A stretch of 64,000 nucleotides of DNA from Rhodobacterales bacterium HKCCA1288 (GCA_015693905.1 CP065161.1:868001-932000), one strand, 5' to 3'. Counted from the first letter of the stretch, positions 52,650 to 62,798 are shown. Made by a program: numbers and translations. The notes: generated by a model from the sequence alone, not told the origin.

Positions 52650-53253
52650 TCCTCCCATTCGGGATGCCGCAAGCATCATCTTGTTGCGCGACAGCACAAA
52701 AGGCGCGCAGGTCTTAATGGGCCAACGCGGGGCATCTGCCGCGTTCATGCCGCAAAAATTTGTATTCCCTGGCGGGGCGGTGGATGCGGTGGATCACGAC
52801 ACCCCGCTTGCTCACGCAATCCCTGATGCGCTTGCAGCGCGCCTCAGCCATGACAGCGCCTGTTCACCCGAGGCCTTAATCAACGCAGCCTTTCGCGAGT
52901 TGCACGAAGAAACAGGGCTCAGCCTTGGCCCACACGACCCGCGAAGGGTTGATTTCTTTTTCCGTGCCGTCACCCCCACAGGCCGCCCACGCCGCTTTGA
53001 CGCGCGCTTCTTTTTGGCGCGTGCTGACGATCTGAGGGGCGTTGCGCAGGATTTCACCAAAGGCGATGGCGAGTTGTCTCATCTGACATGGCTTGATCTG
53101 GCAGAGGCGCAACGCTTGGACATCCCCTTTATCACCCATGTGATCCTCGCGGAATTGTCCCAAGCGGTGGCGCGCCACGGCTATGGATTTCGGCCTGAGG
53201 CGGTGGCGTTCTTCGACAATCGCACAGATATATCGCGGTTTTACTGGCTCTAA
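52639..53253 (+). CDS. NUDIX hydrolase
   Basis: This 204-residue protein carries the Nudix box ALINAAFRELHEETGL (about 76-91; REXXEE present, the initial Gly of the consensus replaced). The N-terminal FVFPGGAVDAVDHD is typical of the coenzyme-A/ADP-ribose-like branch. It hydrolyses nucleoside diphosphates linked to another moiety; the exact substrate is unknown. The ATG at 52639 begins inside the DUF983 gene, so the two are translationally coupled. Confidence 0.88.
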   Translation: MVSDPPIRDAASIILLRDSTKGAQVLMGQRGASAAFMPQKFVFPGGAVDAVDHDTPLAHAIPDALAARLSHDSACSPEALINAAFRELHEETGLSLGPHDPRRVDFFFRAVTPTGRPRRFDARFFLARADDLRGVAQDFTKGDGELSHLTWLDLAEAQRLDIPFITHVILAELSQAVARHGYGFRPEAVAFFDNRTDISRFYWL

Positions 53254-53332
53254 CCCACCTATCTGGTTGCAGCCTGTCACCGCCGCGCATAGCCTAAGGC
53301 CAACCCTTCCCCGATATAATGAGGCCTGCCCC

Positions 53333-55960
53333 GTGTCCGTCCTGCCCCTTGATGCAACATCCGCCACTGCCACGCCCCGCACCATTTGGCTCAGTGACTA
53401 CACCCCGCCCGAGTATTTGATTGACCATGTGCATCTTACCTTTCGCCTTGCACCAAAGGCCACGCGGGTCATTTCACGGATCACCTTTCGCCCCAACCCC
53501 GAGGCGCAAGGTTTGGGCGAAGGCGCGCTTGTGCTTGATGGCGAGGATCTGCGCCTGATCTGGGCAAAGATAGATGGAACAGCGTTAGGTGAGGCCGATT
53601 ATCGCCTCAGTGAGGCTGCCCTGACTGTGCCTGCCGCACGCCTGCCAGAGGGCGGCTTTGTTTGGGAGGCCGAAGTCGAAATCGCACCACAGGATAACAC
53701 AGCCCTTGAGGGGCTTTGTATGTCCAAGGGCATGTATTGCACCCAATGCGAGGCGGAAGGGTTTCGCAAAATAACCTATTACCCCGACCGCCCCGATGTC
53801 ATGGCGCCTTTTGATGTGCGCATTGAGGGGGATGCACCGATCCTACTGTCCAATGGTAATCGGGGCGAGACAGGCGCAGGCTATGCAGAATGGCATGACC
53901 CTTGGCCCAAACCTGCTTATCTCTTTGCTTTGGTGGCAGGCGATTTGCGCGCCTATAGCGATCAGTTCACCACGGCCTCGGGACGCGAGGTTGATCTCAA
54001 TATCTATGTCCGCCCCGGTGATGAGGGGTATTGCGCCTATGCGATGGACGCGCTCAAGCGGTCAATGATCTGGGATGAACAGGTGTATGGCCGCGAATAT
54101 GACCTTGATCTGTTTAACATCGTGGCGGTCGATGATTTCAACATGGGCGCGATGGAGAATAAGGGGCTGAACATCTTCAACTCCAAATATGTATTGGCCA
54201 GCCCTGAAACCGCAACGGATCAAGATTATGCCTTTATCGAGCGGATCATCGCCCATGAATATTTCCACAATTGGACAGGCAATCGCATCACCTGCCGCGA
54301 TTGGTTTCAACTCTGCCTCAAAGAGGGCTTAACCGTCTTTCGCGATCAACAGTTCAGCGCAGATGCCCGATCCGCGCCTGTGCAGCGAATTGGTGATGTG
54401 CTGAATCTGCGCGCGCGCCAATTCCGCGAGGATGCAGGCCCATTGGCGCATCCCGTGCGCCCTGCAAGTTTTGTCGAGATCAACAATTTCTACACGGCCA
54501 CTGTTTACGAAAAAGGGGCAGAGCTGATCCGCATGCTGCGGCTTTTGGTGGGCGAAGGGGCCTATCGCGCGGCGCTTGATCTCTATTTCGACCGCCATGA
54601 TGGGCAGGCCTGCACCATCGAGGATTGGTTGCAGGTGTTCGAGGACACCACTTTGCGCGATCTGTCGCAATTCAAACGGTGGTATGAACAGGCAGGCACG
54701 CCGCGTTTGACGGTCACCTCCACCTATCAAGATGGGCGCTTGGTGCTGAAATTGGCACAGCGCACCGACCCTACCCCCAACCAACCGCTGAAAGAGCCCT
54801 TGTTGTTCCCCGTGGCGCTTGGCCTATTGGGTCAGGACGGGCGCGAATTGCGGCCCACGCAGATTGTCGAAATGGCGGATCCTGAAATGGAATTGGTGTT
54901 TGACGATCTGCCTGAAGCCCCTGTGCTGTCGGTCTTGCGCGAATTCTCGGCCCCTGTGATTTTAGAAATCGAGCAAGATTTTGCTGCGCGCGCGACCCTC
55001 TTTGCCCATGACACAGACCCGTTCAACCGATGGGAAGCGGGCCGCAGTCTATCGCGTGAGGTTCTGTGCGCAATGATCACCGATGGGACAGCCCCGAACC
55101 CTGACTATATCTCAGCCCTCGCTGCGGTGGTGCAGGATGACACGCTCGACCCCGAGTTTAGGGCGCTATGCGCAAGCCTGCCAAGCGAAGATGCGCTGGC
55201 CAATGATTTGGCCGAAGCAGGCGTGGTGCCTGATCCAAGCAGCATCCACGAAAAGCGCCGCGCTTTGGAACAGTCCATCGCAGCTGCACTTGCGCCGATT
55301 TACACGCGGCTGTTCGAAACACTGACCGATAAAGACGGCTATAGCCCTGATGCGGCCTCCGCGGGCCGGCGCAGTTTGCGCAACGTGGCCCTGCGCGCCT
55401 TGACCCGTGTGCATGGCCCAGAGCTCGCGCAGACGCAATTCGAGACGGCCACCAATATGACCGATCAATTGGCCGCTTTCGGTGCGCTGTTGGATCACGG
55501 GGGTGATGTTGCACAGCAGGCCAGCATGGCCTTCTACGACCAATGGCATGAAAACCGCATCGTGATGGATAAATGGTTCATGCTGCAAATCGCCCATGCC
55601 GCCCCTGATGAGGCCGCGCAAGTTGCACATCGCCTGACCGAGCACGCAGATTTTGATTGGAAAAACCCCAATCGCTTCCGCGCGGTGATTGCAGGTCTGA
55701 CCTCAGCCAACCCTGCGGGCTTTCATGCGCCCTCAGGCGCGGGCTATCAGTTCCTCGCGGATTGGTTGATCCGCATGGATGGCAAAAACCCGCAAACCGC
55801 GGCGCGGATGTCCACCGCCTTTGAGACATGGGCGCGCTATGATGTTGATCGTCAGGCCCTGATCCAAGAGGCGCTAAAGCGTATTTCTGAAACCCCGAAC
55901 CTCAGCCGCGATATGAGCGAGATGGTGGCAAGAATGCGTGCGGGTTATCAAGGCGCATAA
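53333..55960 (+). CDS. pepN: Aminopeptidase N (M1 metallopeptidase)
   Basis: This 875-residue enzyme removes N-terminal residues from peptides. It shows the PepN family's exopeptidase motif GAMENKGLNIFN and the zinc site HEYFHNWTGNRITCRDWFQL (HEXXH-x18-E; the third ligand lies in LKEGLTVFRDQ). A DUF3458 domain and the C-terminal ARM-like domain follow. The start is a GTG at 53333 with GAGG 8 nt upstream; the open frame to the left has no homology. It overlaps the convergent DUF1624 gene by 13 nt. Confidence 0.95.
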   Translation: MSVLPLDATSATATPRTIWLSDYTPPEYLIDHVHLTFRLAPKATRVISRITFRPNPEAQGLGEGALVLDGEDLRLIWAKIDGTALGEADYRLSEAALTVPAARLPEGGFVWEAEVEIAPQDNTALEGLCMSKGMYCTQCEAEGFRKITYYPDRPDVMAPFDVRIEGDAPILLSNGNRGETGAGYAEWHDPWPKPAYLFALVAGDLRAYSDQFTTASGREVDLNIYVRPGDEGYCAYAMDALKRSMIWDEQVYGREYDLDLFNIVAVDDFNMGAMENKGLNIFNSKYVLASPETATDQDYAFIERIIAHEYFHNWTGNRITCRDWFQLCLKEGLTVFRDQQFSADARSAPVQRIGDVLNLRARQFREDAGPLAHPVRPASFVEINNFYTATVYEKGAELIRMLRLLVGEGAYRAALDLYFDRHDGQACTIEDWLQVFEDTTLRDLSQFKRWYEQAGTPRLTVTSTYQDGRLVLKLAQRTDPTPNQPLKEPLLFPVALGLLGQDGRELRPTQIVEMADPEMELVFDDLPEAPVLSVLREFSAPVILEIEQDFAARATLFAHDTDPFNRWEAGRSLSREVLCAMITDGTAPNPDYISALAAVVQDDTLDPEFRALCASLPSEDALANDLAEAGVVPDPSSIHEKRRALEQSIAAALAPIYTRLFETLTDKDGYSPDAASAGRRSLRNVALRALTRVHGPELAQTQFETATNMTDQLAAFGALLDHGGDVAQQASMAFYDQWHENRIVMDKWFMLQIAHAAPDEAAQVAHRLTEHADFDWKNPNRFRAVIAGLTSANPAGFHAPSGAGYQFLADWLIRMDGKNPQTAARMSTAFETWARYDVDRQALIQEALKRISETPNLSRDMSEMVARMRAGYQGA

Positions 55961-56679
55961 TCCAGCAGCCAAACATATCCACCGACCAATGCCAGCAGCA
56001 CGGGTTGGTGGATGAGATAAAACGCAAGGGAATTGCGCCCCAAAAGGGCCAAACCCGCCCCAAGCGCACCACCGCATATCTTTTGTGGCATGATCGGCCT
56101 GCCCAGATCACGGGCAAATTGCGCCCAAGCCATGCCCAAAAGATAGGGGCCGATCCATGGCAAGATTGGCAAATAATCCACTGTCACAGGCCGCGCCGCC
56201 TGTGCGCCTGTGATCCAAAATATCGGGTGCTCAAGCGCAGGCAGGCGCAGCCAAACCCCTGCAGCAAGGGCCAAGACACCAAGCACGGCCAAGCCCCAAG
56301 CGGGCACCCGCCCCAAAAGGACAATCCCCACTAGGCTTGCAGCCGCCATCATGTGCAAAATGCCCCAAAAGACAAATTGCGCCCCAAAGGCAAAATAGGT
56401 CGCAAGGCTGACCGCCGCCGCAGCAGCGACCAAAATGCCCCATCGCCGCCAAAAAGCGGGCCACCGCCGCCCCACCCCATGGGCCAAGACCATGCTGAGG
56501 CCCGACAGGAACAGAAAGCTGCCCGCAATCGCGACAGCATAGCCGCGCATATAGGGGGACAGGGCTGTCCCCGAAGGCACAAGCCCGAATAAATCAAGAT
56601 CAAAAATGAAATGATAACTTGCCATGGCCACAAGCGCGACACCGCGCGCCTGATCCAAACCCGACAAGCGCGCCGTCAT
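55948..56679 (-). CDS. DUF1624 / heparan N-acetyltransferase-like membrane protein
   Basis: This 243-residue protein has about seven membrane helices. RLSGLDQARGVALVAMASYH and FLFLSGLSMVLAHG are typical of the DUF1624 family, related to heparan-alpha-glucosaminide N-acetyltransferase. It could acetylate an envelope glycan, but no substrate is known. The ATG at 56679 overlaps the upstream lysozyme-like gene's stop (ATGA), favouring it over the upstream GTG. Confidence 0.85.
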   Translation of the reverse strand: MTARLSGLDQARGVALVAMASYHFIFDLDLFGLVPSGTALSPYMRGYAVAIAGSFLFLSGLSMVLAHGVGRRWPAFWRRWGILVAAAAAVSLATYFAFGAQFVFWGILHMMAAASLVGIVLLGRVPAWGLAVLGVLALAAGVWLRLPALEHPIFWITGAQAARPVTVDYLPILPWIGPYLLGMAWAQFARDLGRPIMPQKICGGALGAGLALLGRNSLAFYLIHQPVLLALVGGYVWLLDYAP

Positions 56680-57293
56680 GACTGGCAGTAATCCTGCTCC
56701 GACACCCAACCGCGAATATCATTGCGCAAGGCTTCGCGTTGCAACGGCCCCCAATCGGCCGCAACCCCGCCTTGATCTTCGGCAATGACCCCATCGCGCA
56801 CGACAGTTGATGACCAAATGCGCAAAGCACAACGCAAATTCGCCTCGCCCTCGCGCAAAGCCTCGCTTGTGCCAGCAGCACAGCCATAGCCGCGCGCAGT
56901 TGCGGGCGAGATTTGCAAAAGACCATGCCACTTACCATTTGACGAAATCGCATCTTCGCGGAAGGTGCTTTCACGATAGGCCAAACTGGACAACAGCCCG
57001 TTCCAGAACGCAGCACGCTGTTCTGGGTTCGCCTCATCATAGGCGGGACACCATGCCTCGATATCCGCAGGGGTTGTCTCAACCAAAACGGCTGCGTCCT
57101 CCTCCAACATCGAGAGGCTTGCCTTTGTCCAATCTTGGGCCTGTGGGGTTTCATCCCAACGTGCGGCGGGCAAATCAGCCTGCGCGCCGACACATCCCAT
57201 CAGAACCGCCGCGCCCAAAAAGGTTGCAGCACATTTGCCGAATTTACACGCATAATGCGCCAGATCGCGTTCATTCCTTTTGAATGAAAACAT
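56676..57293 (-). CDS. Lysozyme-like transglycosylase-fold lipoprotein
   Basis: This 205-residue protein has a lipoprotein-type N-terminus (FLGAAVLMGC, Cys about residue 34) and a goose-lysozyme/SLT-like block SSLAYRESTFREDAISSNGKWHGLLQISPATARGYGCAAG (in part LAYRESTF and GLLQISPATARGYGC), with the Glu in RES as candidate catalytic acid. It would cut peptidoglycan in the periplasm. GAGGGAATTGC precedes the ATG. Coupled by ATGA to the DUF1624 membrane protein. Confidence 0.8.
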   Translation of the reverse strand: MFSFKRNERDLAHYACKFGKCAATFLGAAVLMGCVGAQADLPAARWDETPQAQDWTKASLSMLEEDAAVLVETTPADIEAWCPAYDEANPEQRAAFWNGLLSSLAYRESTFREDAISSNGKWHGLLQISPATARGYGCAAGTSEALREGEANLRCALRIWSSTVVRDGVIAEDQGGVAADWGPLQREALRNDIRGWVSEQDYCQS

Positions 57294-57426
57294 GCAATTC
57301 CCTCAGGTGGCCAATAGATGCCCGCCCTTTGCCCTTATTTTGCCTCAAAATGCAAGTCCTGCCCTTGCCGCGCCCTACGGGCTGGCCTAGTAAACGGCGG
57401 GAAACCGCCTGTTGGAGAGATGCGCC

Positions 57427-58941
57427 ATGCTTGACCTCAGCTATGAAGCCCCAAAACCCAAAGTGATCGCGGGTGCCAAATCCGATTGGGAACTTGTGAT
57501 CGGGATGGAAGTGCACGCGCAGGTCGCAACCCGTGCGAAACTCTTTTCGGGGGCCTCAACGAAATTTGGGGCAGAGCCCAATTCTAACGTGGCCTTTGTG
57601 GATGCTGGCATGCCAGGAATGCTGCCTGTGATCAACGAGGCCTGCGTGGCCCAAGCGGTGCGCACAGGATTGGGCCTGAAGGCGGAAATCAATTTGTTTT
57701 CGGCCTTTGATCGCAAAAACTATTTCTACCCTGACCTTCCGCAAGGTTATCAGATCAGCCAATTGTATCACCCGATCGTGGGCGAAGGTGAGGTTTTGGT
57801 CGAGCTTGGCGATGGCACGGCGAGGATTGTGCGCATTGAGCGTATCCACTTGGAGCAAGACGCAGGCAAATCCATCCATGATATGGATCCCGCCCTGTCT
57901 TTCGTGGATCTCAACCGCACGGGTGTCGCGTTGATGGAGATTGTCTCGCGCCCCGATATTCGCGGCCCAGAGGAGGCAGCGGCCTATGTCTCTAAATTGC
58001 GCCAAATCATGCTCTATCTGGGCACGTGTGACGGGAATATGCAAAACGGCAATCTACGTGCGGATGTAAACGTGTCTGTCTGCGCACCGGGTGCCTATGA
58101 AAAATTCCGTGAAACGGGTGATTTCAGCCATCTTGGCACGCGCTGCGAGATCAAGAACATGAATTCGCTGCGGTTCATTCAACAGGCCATCGAATATGAG
58201 GCACGCCGCCAAATCGCCATTATCGAAAATGGCGGCACTGTGGATCAGGAAACACGGCTCTATGATCCTGATAAGGGCGAAACGCGTTCGATGCGGTCGA
58301 AAGAAGAGGCGCATGATTATCGCTACTTCCCAGATCCCGACCTCTTGCCGCTTGAGATTGAGCAGGCATGGGTGGACGACATTCGCGCGAACCTGCCCGA
58401 ATTGCCCGATGCCAAAAAGGCGCGCTTTATCGGCGATTTTGGCCTTTCAGATTATGATGCCAGCGTTTTGACCGCCGATGTCACCGCCAGCGCGTTTTTC
58501 GAAGAGGTCGCTGCCACCGCCAAAGACGGGAAACTGGCCGCGAATTGGGTCATCAACGAACTCTTTGGTCGCCTAAAGAAAGACGAGCGCGAGATCAGTG
58601 ACAGCCCTGTCTCACCTGCACAGCTTGCGGGCATCATAGCGCTGATTAAGGCGGGGGATATTTCGGGCAAAATCGCAAAAGACCTGTTCGAAATCGTCTA
58701 TACCGAAGGCGGCGACCCCGCGCAGATTGTCGAAGCGCGCGGCATGAAACAGGTCACGGATACAGGCGCGATTGAAGCAGCGGTAGACGAGATCATTGCC
58801 GCCAATCCCGCCCAAGTGGAGAAGGCCAAGCAGAACCCGAAACTTGCGGGGTGGTTCGTGGGTCAGGTGATGAAGGCCACAGGCGGCAAGGCAAACCCTG
58901 CCGCTGTGAACCAGTTGGTCAGCCAGAAACTAGGGCTGTAA
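57427..58941 (+). CDS. gatB: Aspartyl/glutamyl-tRNA amidotransferase subunit B
   Basis: This 504-residue protein is the tRNA-binding subunit of GatCAB, which converts misacylated Glu-tRNAGln or Asp-tRNAAsn. Motifs: [20 protein letters not shown] at the N-terminus, [29 protein letters not shown] and [10 protein letters not shown], and the C-terminal YqeY-like helical domain ([20 protein letters not shown]). GGAGAG lies before the ATG at 57427. gatA and gatC are not in the window. It is monocistronic here, convergent with bolA. Confidence 0.97.
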   Translation: MLDLSYEAPKPKVIAGAKSDWELVIGMEVHAQVATRAKLFSGASTKFGAEPNSNVAFVDAGMPGMLPVINEACVAQAVRTGLGLKAEINLFSAFDRKNYFYPDLPQGYQISQLYHPIVGEGEVLVELGDGTARIVRIERIHLEQDAGKSIHDMDPALSFVDLNRTGVALMEIVSRPDIRGPEEAAAYVSKLRQIMLYLGTCDGNMQNGNLRADVNVSVCAPGAYEKFRETGDFSHLGTRCEIKNMNSLRFIQQAIEYEARRQIAIIENGGTVDQETRLYDPDKGETRSMRSKEEAHDYRYFPDPDLLPLEIEQAWVDDIRANLPELPDAKKARFIGDFGLSDYDASVLTADVTASAFFEEVAATAKDGKLAANWVINELFGRLKKDEREISDSPVSPAQLAGIIALIKAGDISGKIAKDLFEIVYTEGGDPAQIVEARGMKQVTDTGAIEAAVDEIIAANPAQVEKAKQNPKLAGWFVGQVMKATGGKANPAAVNQLVSQKLGL

Positions 58942-58947
58942 CCCTTC

Positions 58948-59220
58948 TCAGGCGGGCCGCTCAGGCCCGTCTGCATCAATGGCCAAAGCGTGAATTTCGC
59001 CCATCAAAGGCTTGCCGATGGCGTCATGCACGGCACGATGGCGCGCAATGCGCGACAATCCCGCCAATCCATCGGCGCGGATCACCACGCGAAAATGACT
59101 TTCGCCCCCCTCTTGATAGCCGCTATGACCACGATGGGCCTCACTTTCATCGTGAACATCCAACACTTTGGGATTGAATGCTTTTTCTAATGCGTCACGA
59201 ATTTTTTCGGTTCTTGTCAT
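58948..59220 (-). CDS. BolA-family protein
   Basis: This 90-residue protein has the BolA fold: TEKIRDALEKAFNPKVLDVHDESEAH at the N-terminus, with GESHFRVVIRADGLAGLSRI and RHRAVHDAIGKPLMGEIHALAI, including the conserved His of the [2Fe-2S]-glutaredoxin interaction. BolA proteins work with monothiol glutaredoxins in iron-sulfur trafficking. The start is the ATG at 59220; a GTG four codons upstream is possible. Confidence 0.9.
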   Translation of the reverse strand: MTRTEKIRDALEKAFNPKVLDVHDESEAHRGHSGYQEGGESHFRVVIRADGLAGLSRIARHRAVHDAIGKPLMGEIHALAIDADGPERPA

Positions 59221-59297
59221 GAAAATCTTCACCCTAGCCCTTCACCTTCGCCACCAATAGCTTAGACTGCCCGTTCCGAGTCGAGAAGGACAGGCCC

Positions 59298-59933
59298 ATG
59301 ACCGACAAAGATCCATTTAATTTTGACCTTCGCGTTTCGACCGACAAGAAGAAACGCAAGACGGGCCGGCGTGGCATGTCTGGGGCATTTGAAACCTCGC
59401 AGCGCAAATGCGAGCATCCCGCCTGCGAAGAGGCGGGGCAGTATCGTGCGCCCAAATCCCCCGACAATCTTGAAGATTTCTTCTGGTTCTGTCGCGAACA
59501 TGTGCGCGAATATAACCTCAAATGGAATTTCTTTGAGGGCACGACCGAGGCCGAGATGGAAGCGCAGCTTGACCGCGATCGCGTCTGGGACAGGCCGACC
59601 AAACCCTTCAAAAAATCGGTTGAAGAAAAAGCATGGGCACGGCTAGGCGTGGATGACCCGCATCAGGTTTTGGGCGGCAATGCCACCCGTAATCCAGGGC
59701 AGGCAGGTGGGGCACAATCGGGGCGCAAACTGCCGCCAACAGAACGGCGTGCGCTTGAGATTTTGGAAGCCCGCGACACGATGAACAAGACCGAAATTCG
59801 CAAATGCTACAAGGCGCTGATCAAGGTTCTGCATCCCGATATGAATGGCGGTGACCGTTCGGATGAGGAACGCCTCCAAGAGGTGGTCTGGGCTTGGGAT
59901 CAGATCAAGATCAGCCGCAATTTCGTGGACTAA
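59298..59933 (+). CDS. J-domain (DnaJ-like) co-chaperone protein
   Basis: This 211-residue protein has a basic N-terminal part, a Cys/His pattern (CEHPACEE...FWFCREH, possible zinc site, about 38-68) and a C-terminal J domain (about 145-208) with the HPD motif in LIKVLHPDMNGG. It should stimulate an Hsp70. The arrangement with the J domain at the C-terminus is common in alphaproteobacterial DnaJ-like proteins near bolA. The next gene's ATG follows the stop directly. Confidence 0.88.
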   Translation: MTDKDPFNFDLRVSTDKKKRKTGRRGMSGAFETSQRKCEHPACEEAGQYRAPKSPDNLEDFFWFCREHVREYNLKWNFFEGTTEAEMEAQLDRDRVWDRPTKPFKKSVEEKAWARLGVDDPHQVLGGNATRNPGQAGGAQSGRKLPPTERRALEILEARDTMNKTEIRKCYKALIKVLHPDMNGGDRSDEERLQEVVWAWDQIKISRNFVD

Positions 59934-61148
59934 ATGGCACAGCTGCCGCAGCATCATGTCAGCACCCTAATACTTGGCGCGGGTGCGGCGGGGATGATGG
60001 CCGCGGCCCATTCGGGCGCGGGCGTTTTGGTGATAGACCACGCAAAAGCCGCGGGTGAGAAAATCCGCATCTCAGGCGGCGGGCGATGTAACTTTACCAA
60101 TATTTACTGTGACTCTTCCGCGTTTTTGTCCGAAAATCCGCATTTCGCCAAATCTGCTCTGTCGCGATACGGCCCCTATGATTTTCTCGATTTGGTCAAT
60201 CGCCACCGCATTTCATGGCATGAGAAAACCTTGGGGCAGCTGTTCTGTGACACATCTGCGAAAGAGATCATCGCAATGCTGCGGGCCGAGATGACGGCGG
60301 TCGGTGCCGAACTTTGGCTAGAAACAAGCATTTCTTCGGTGCGGCAGAGCGGGGATAAATTTTGCGCATTAGTCGAAAAACAGGGCCAAGCGCGCGAGAT
60401 ATATGCCGATCATCTCATCGTGGCCACGGGCGGAAAATCCATCCCCAAAATGGGTGCTACAGGCTTGGCCTATCAGATTGCAGAAACCTTCGGTCACCGC
60501 GTCACCGACACCCGCCCTGCCCTTGTGCCCTTTACGTTTGACGAGGGGCAACGCGCGCGGTTCGCGGCGCTGGCTGGGCTCTCCCTGCCTGTGCGCGCCA
60601 AGGCGGCCGATGCAGAATTTGACGAAGCCATGCTTTTCACCCATCGCGGCCTGTCTGGCCCCGCGATTTTGCAAATTTCATCCTATTGGCGCGAAGGGCA
60701 AGAGATCACGCTGCATATCGACCCCGAAACGGATTTTTTCGCTGTCCTGCGCGGAGCGCGGGGTGAATCAGGCAAGCGCAGCCTGCACGGGGTGTTGTCC
60801 GATTATCTGCCTAAAGCCTTTGTTGCGGATTTTGGGCAAACCCAAAGCCTTGCCGGCAATATCGCCGATTGCAGCGATGCGCGCCTGCGCGAGATTGTCG
60901 AGGCATTGCAGGATTGGCGACTGCGGCCCACAGCCACCGAAGGGTATCGCACCGCCGAAGTGACCTTGGGCGGTGTCGCGACCGATGGCTTGAGTTCCAA
61001 AACTATGCAATCCACGCATATCCCCAACCTCTATTTCATTGGTGAAGCCGTGGATGTCACGGGTTGGTTGGGTGGATATAATTTTCAATGGGCATGGGCC
61101 TCGGCCGTTGCGGCAGGGGCGGCTATCCGCGCCAAAAGGCAGGCATGA
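59934..61148 (+). CDS. BaiN/HI0933-like NAD(P)/FAD-dependent flavoprotein
   Basis: This 404-residue flavoprotein has the FAD-binding LILGAGAAGMMAAAHSG (about 11-27), KIRISGGGRCNFTN (family hallmark) and the C-terminal YFIGEAVDVTGWLGGYNFQWA. Members of this group are of uncertain reaction; some are called 3-dehydro-bile acid reductases or Rossmann-fold oxidoreductases. The ATG abuts the stop of the J-domain gene. Its last 26 nt overlap the convergent trkH gene. Confidence 0.92.
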   Translation: MAQLPQHHVSTLILGAGAAGMMAAAHSGAGVLVIDHAKAAGEKIRISGGGRCNFTNIYCDSSAFLSENPHFAKSALSRYGPYDFLDLVNRHRISWHEKTLGQLFCDTSAKEIIAMLRAEMTAVGAELWLETSISSVRQSGDKFCALVEKQGQAREIYADHLIVATGGKSIPKMGATGLAYQIAETFGHRVTDTRPALVPFTFDEGQRARFAALAGLSLPVRAKAADAEFDEAMLFTHRGLSGPAILQISSYWREGQEITLHIDPETDFFAVLRGARGESGKRSLHGVLSDYLPKAFVADFGQTQSLAGNIADCSDARLREIVEALQDWRLRPTATEGYRTAEVTLGGVATDGLSSKTMQSTHIPNLYFIGEAVDVTGWLGGYNFQWAWASAVAAGAAIRAKRQA

Positions 61149-62571
61149 ACAGCACCAAAACCGCCAACAATTCAAGGCGGCCAAGCAACATGCCCAGCGT
61201 CAAAATCCACTTCGCCGCATCATTGAGCGGGGCAAAATTGCCAGAGGGGCCAATCACATCCCCCAATCCTGGCCCGATATTTGCCAAGGCGGTGGCAGCC
61301 CCAGACACAGAGGTGACGAAATCTAGCCCCGTCAATCCCAAAGCCACCGCGAAAATCCCCAACAACACAAAGAACAACACAAAGAACCCCATGACGGAGG
61401 AGAGGACATCTGCCGAAACAGGCCGCCCCTCAAAGCGAGGTTCGAACACACCATGGGGGGCCGACAAGCGGCGCACTTGGGTGGAGATGGATTCGAGCAA
61501 AATCTGGTAGCGGAATATTTTGATTGAACAGGAGGTCGAACCCGCACATCCCCCAATCAAGCCGACAAAGAAGAACACCACCACGGGCAAAGGCCCCCAA
61601 AGTTGGTAATCCACCGAAGAATAGCCTGTGCCAGATATGATGGAGGTGACGTTGAACAGCCCTTCGCGGATCCCATGCTCGAGATGGTCGCCATTCGCGA
61701 CAATCCGATACACTGTCATGATCAGCACAAGGGCCGTGATGACCCCAAGATACGCGCGCACTTGGCTGTCACGATAAAGCGGTTCTGCCGTGCCCGCCAA
61801 AAGTTGCACAAAGCGCACAAAGGGCAGGCTTGCCAAAATCATGAACACCGCCGCGACATATTCAAGTGGGCCTTGATACACCCCAAAAGAGGCATCTGTG
61901 TTCGAAAACCCACCCGTGGACAGCGTGGTAAAGGCGTGGAAGATCGCGTTGTAAAAGGTCATGCCTAAGGCCCAATAAGCCAGAAAGCACAGGAAAGTCA
62001 GCGCCACATAGATCACCGAAATACGCGCCGCAATTTCAGTTGCGCGGGGCAAGATTTTTCCCATTGTTTCAAATGCCTCGGAGCGGAAGATTTGCATCCC
62101 CCCCACCCGCAATTCAGGCAAAAACACCATCGCGACCACGATGATACCCACCCCGCCAAACCATTGGATCATCGCCCGCCAAAGGTTCAGCCCGTGGGGT
62201 AAATATTCCAAGCCTGTGAAAACAGTTGAGCCTGTTGTCGTCAGCCCTGACATCGCCTCAAACACTGCATCAACAATCCGTGCATCTGTTGCGCCGAACA
62301 CAAAGGGAAGCGCCGCAAAGATCGGCAAAATCGCCCAAATTGCGGTTGTCAGAAGAAAGGTCTGTTGTAGGCTCAGGCCCTGCTGCACCCCATTGGCGCA
62401 GGAAAACACCAAAGCAAGGCCGATAAACACCGAGATTGCGGCAGACTCGGCAAAGACACCCCATTCGCCATTGGCCAAGGCAAGATCCACCCCCATAGGC
62501 ACAAGCATCGATACCCCAAGAAAGGTAACGATCAGGCCAATGACATATCCAACGGGGCGTATATCAAACAT
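61123..62571 (-). CDS. trkH: TrkH-family potassium uptake protein
   Basis: This 482-residue membrane protein is the pore subunit of Trk K+ uptake. It has the four-repeat pore layout with selectivity-filter-like Gly residues: AMSGLTTTGSTVFTGL, HAFTTLSTGGFSNTD, NVTSIISGTGYSS and LIGGCAGSTSCS. TrkA is not in this window. It overlaps the convergent flavoprotein gene at its 3' end, so neither has its own spacer terminator. Confidence 0.93.
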   Translation of the reverse strand: MFDIRPVGYVIGLIVTFLGVSMLVPMGVDLALANGEWGVFAESAAISVFIGLALVFSCANGVQQGLSLQQTFLLTTAIWAILPIFAALPFVFGATDARIVDAVFEAMSGLTTTGSTVFTGLEYLPHGLNLWRAMIQWFGGVGIIVVAMVFLPELRVGGMQIFRSEAFETMGKILPRATEIAARISVIYVALTFLCFLAYWALGMTFYNAIFHAFTTLSTGGFSNTDASFGVYQGPLEYVAAVFMILASLPFVRFVQLLAGTAEPLYRDSQVRAYLGVITALVLIMTVYRIVANGDHLEHGIREGLFNVTSIISGTGYSSVDYQLWGPLPVVVFFFVGLIGGCAGSTSCSIKIFRYQILLESISTQVRRLSAPHGVFEPRFEGRPVSADVLSSVMGFFVLFFVLLGIFAVALGLTGLDFVTSVSGAATALANIGPGLGDVIGPSGNFAPLNDAAKWILTLGMLLGRLELLAVLVLFMPAFWRG

Positions 62572-62696
62572 GAGGCAGAGCGTTGGCCCCTGACTTAGGC
62601 AGTGTCAAGCGTGGAAGGGCCTAAAACCCCGCCAAAGCCTTGATCTGGGGCTTCATTTCATTTGCAAACACCACGCCCGCAGTTTACTGTGTTCGT

Positions 62697-62780
62697 TAGA
62701 ATACGACCGGACTGCTTCGTCAGACCGAGCAAAGCCTCAAGACAGCGTCACATCCGTGACCCGCGTCTTGGGGCTTTTTT
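62697..62780 (+). ncRNA. Candidate small RNA with two hairpins and Rho-independent terminator
   Basis: On the plus strand a TAGAAT (-10-like, 62697-62702) is followed by a hairpin CGGACTG-CTTCGT-CAGACCG (62708-62727, one mismatch) and a long stem starting AAAGCC (62731) and ending GGGCTTTTTT (62771-62780), with inner GTCAC/GTGAC. No plus-strand gene lies upstream, so the T-run terminator has no protein gene to serve. The same stem could also terminate folE2 on the minus strand, where the T-run is weaker. No -35 is evident, so this is tentative. Confidence 0.4.
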
Positions 62781-62798
62781 CGTATAGGGTCTTGGCCC

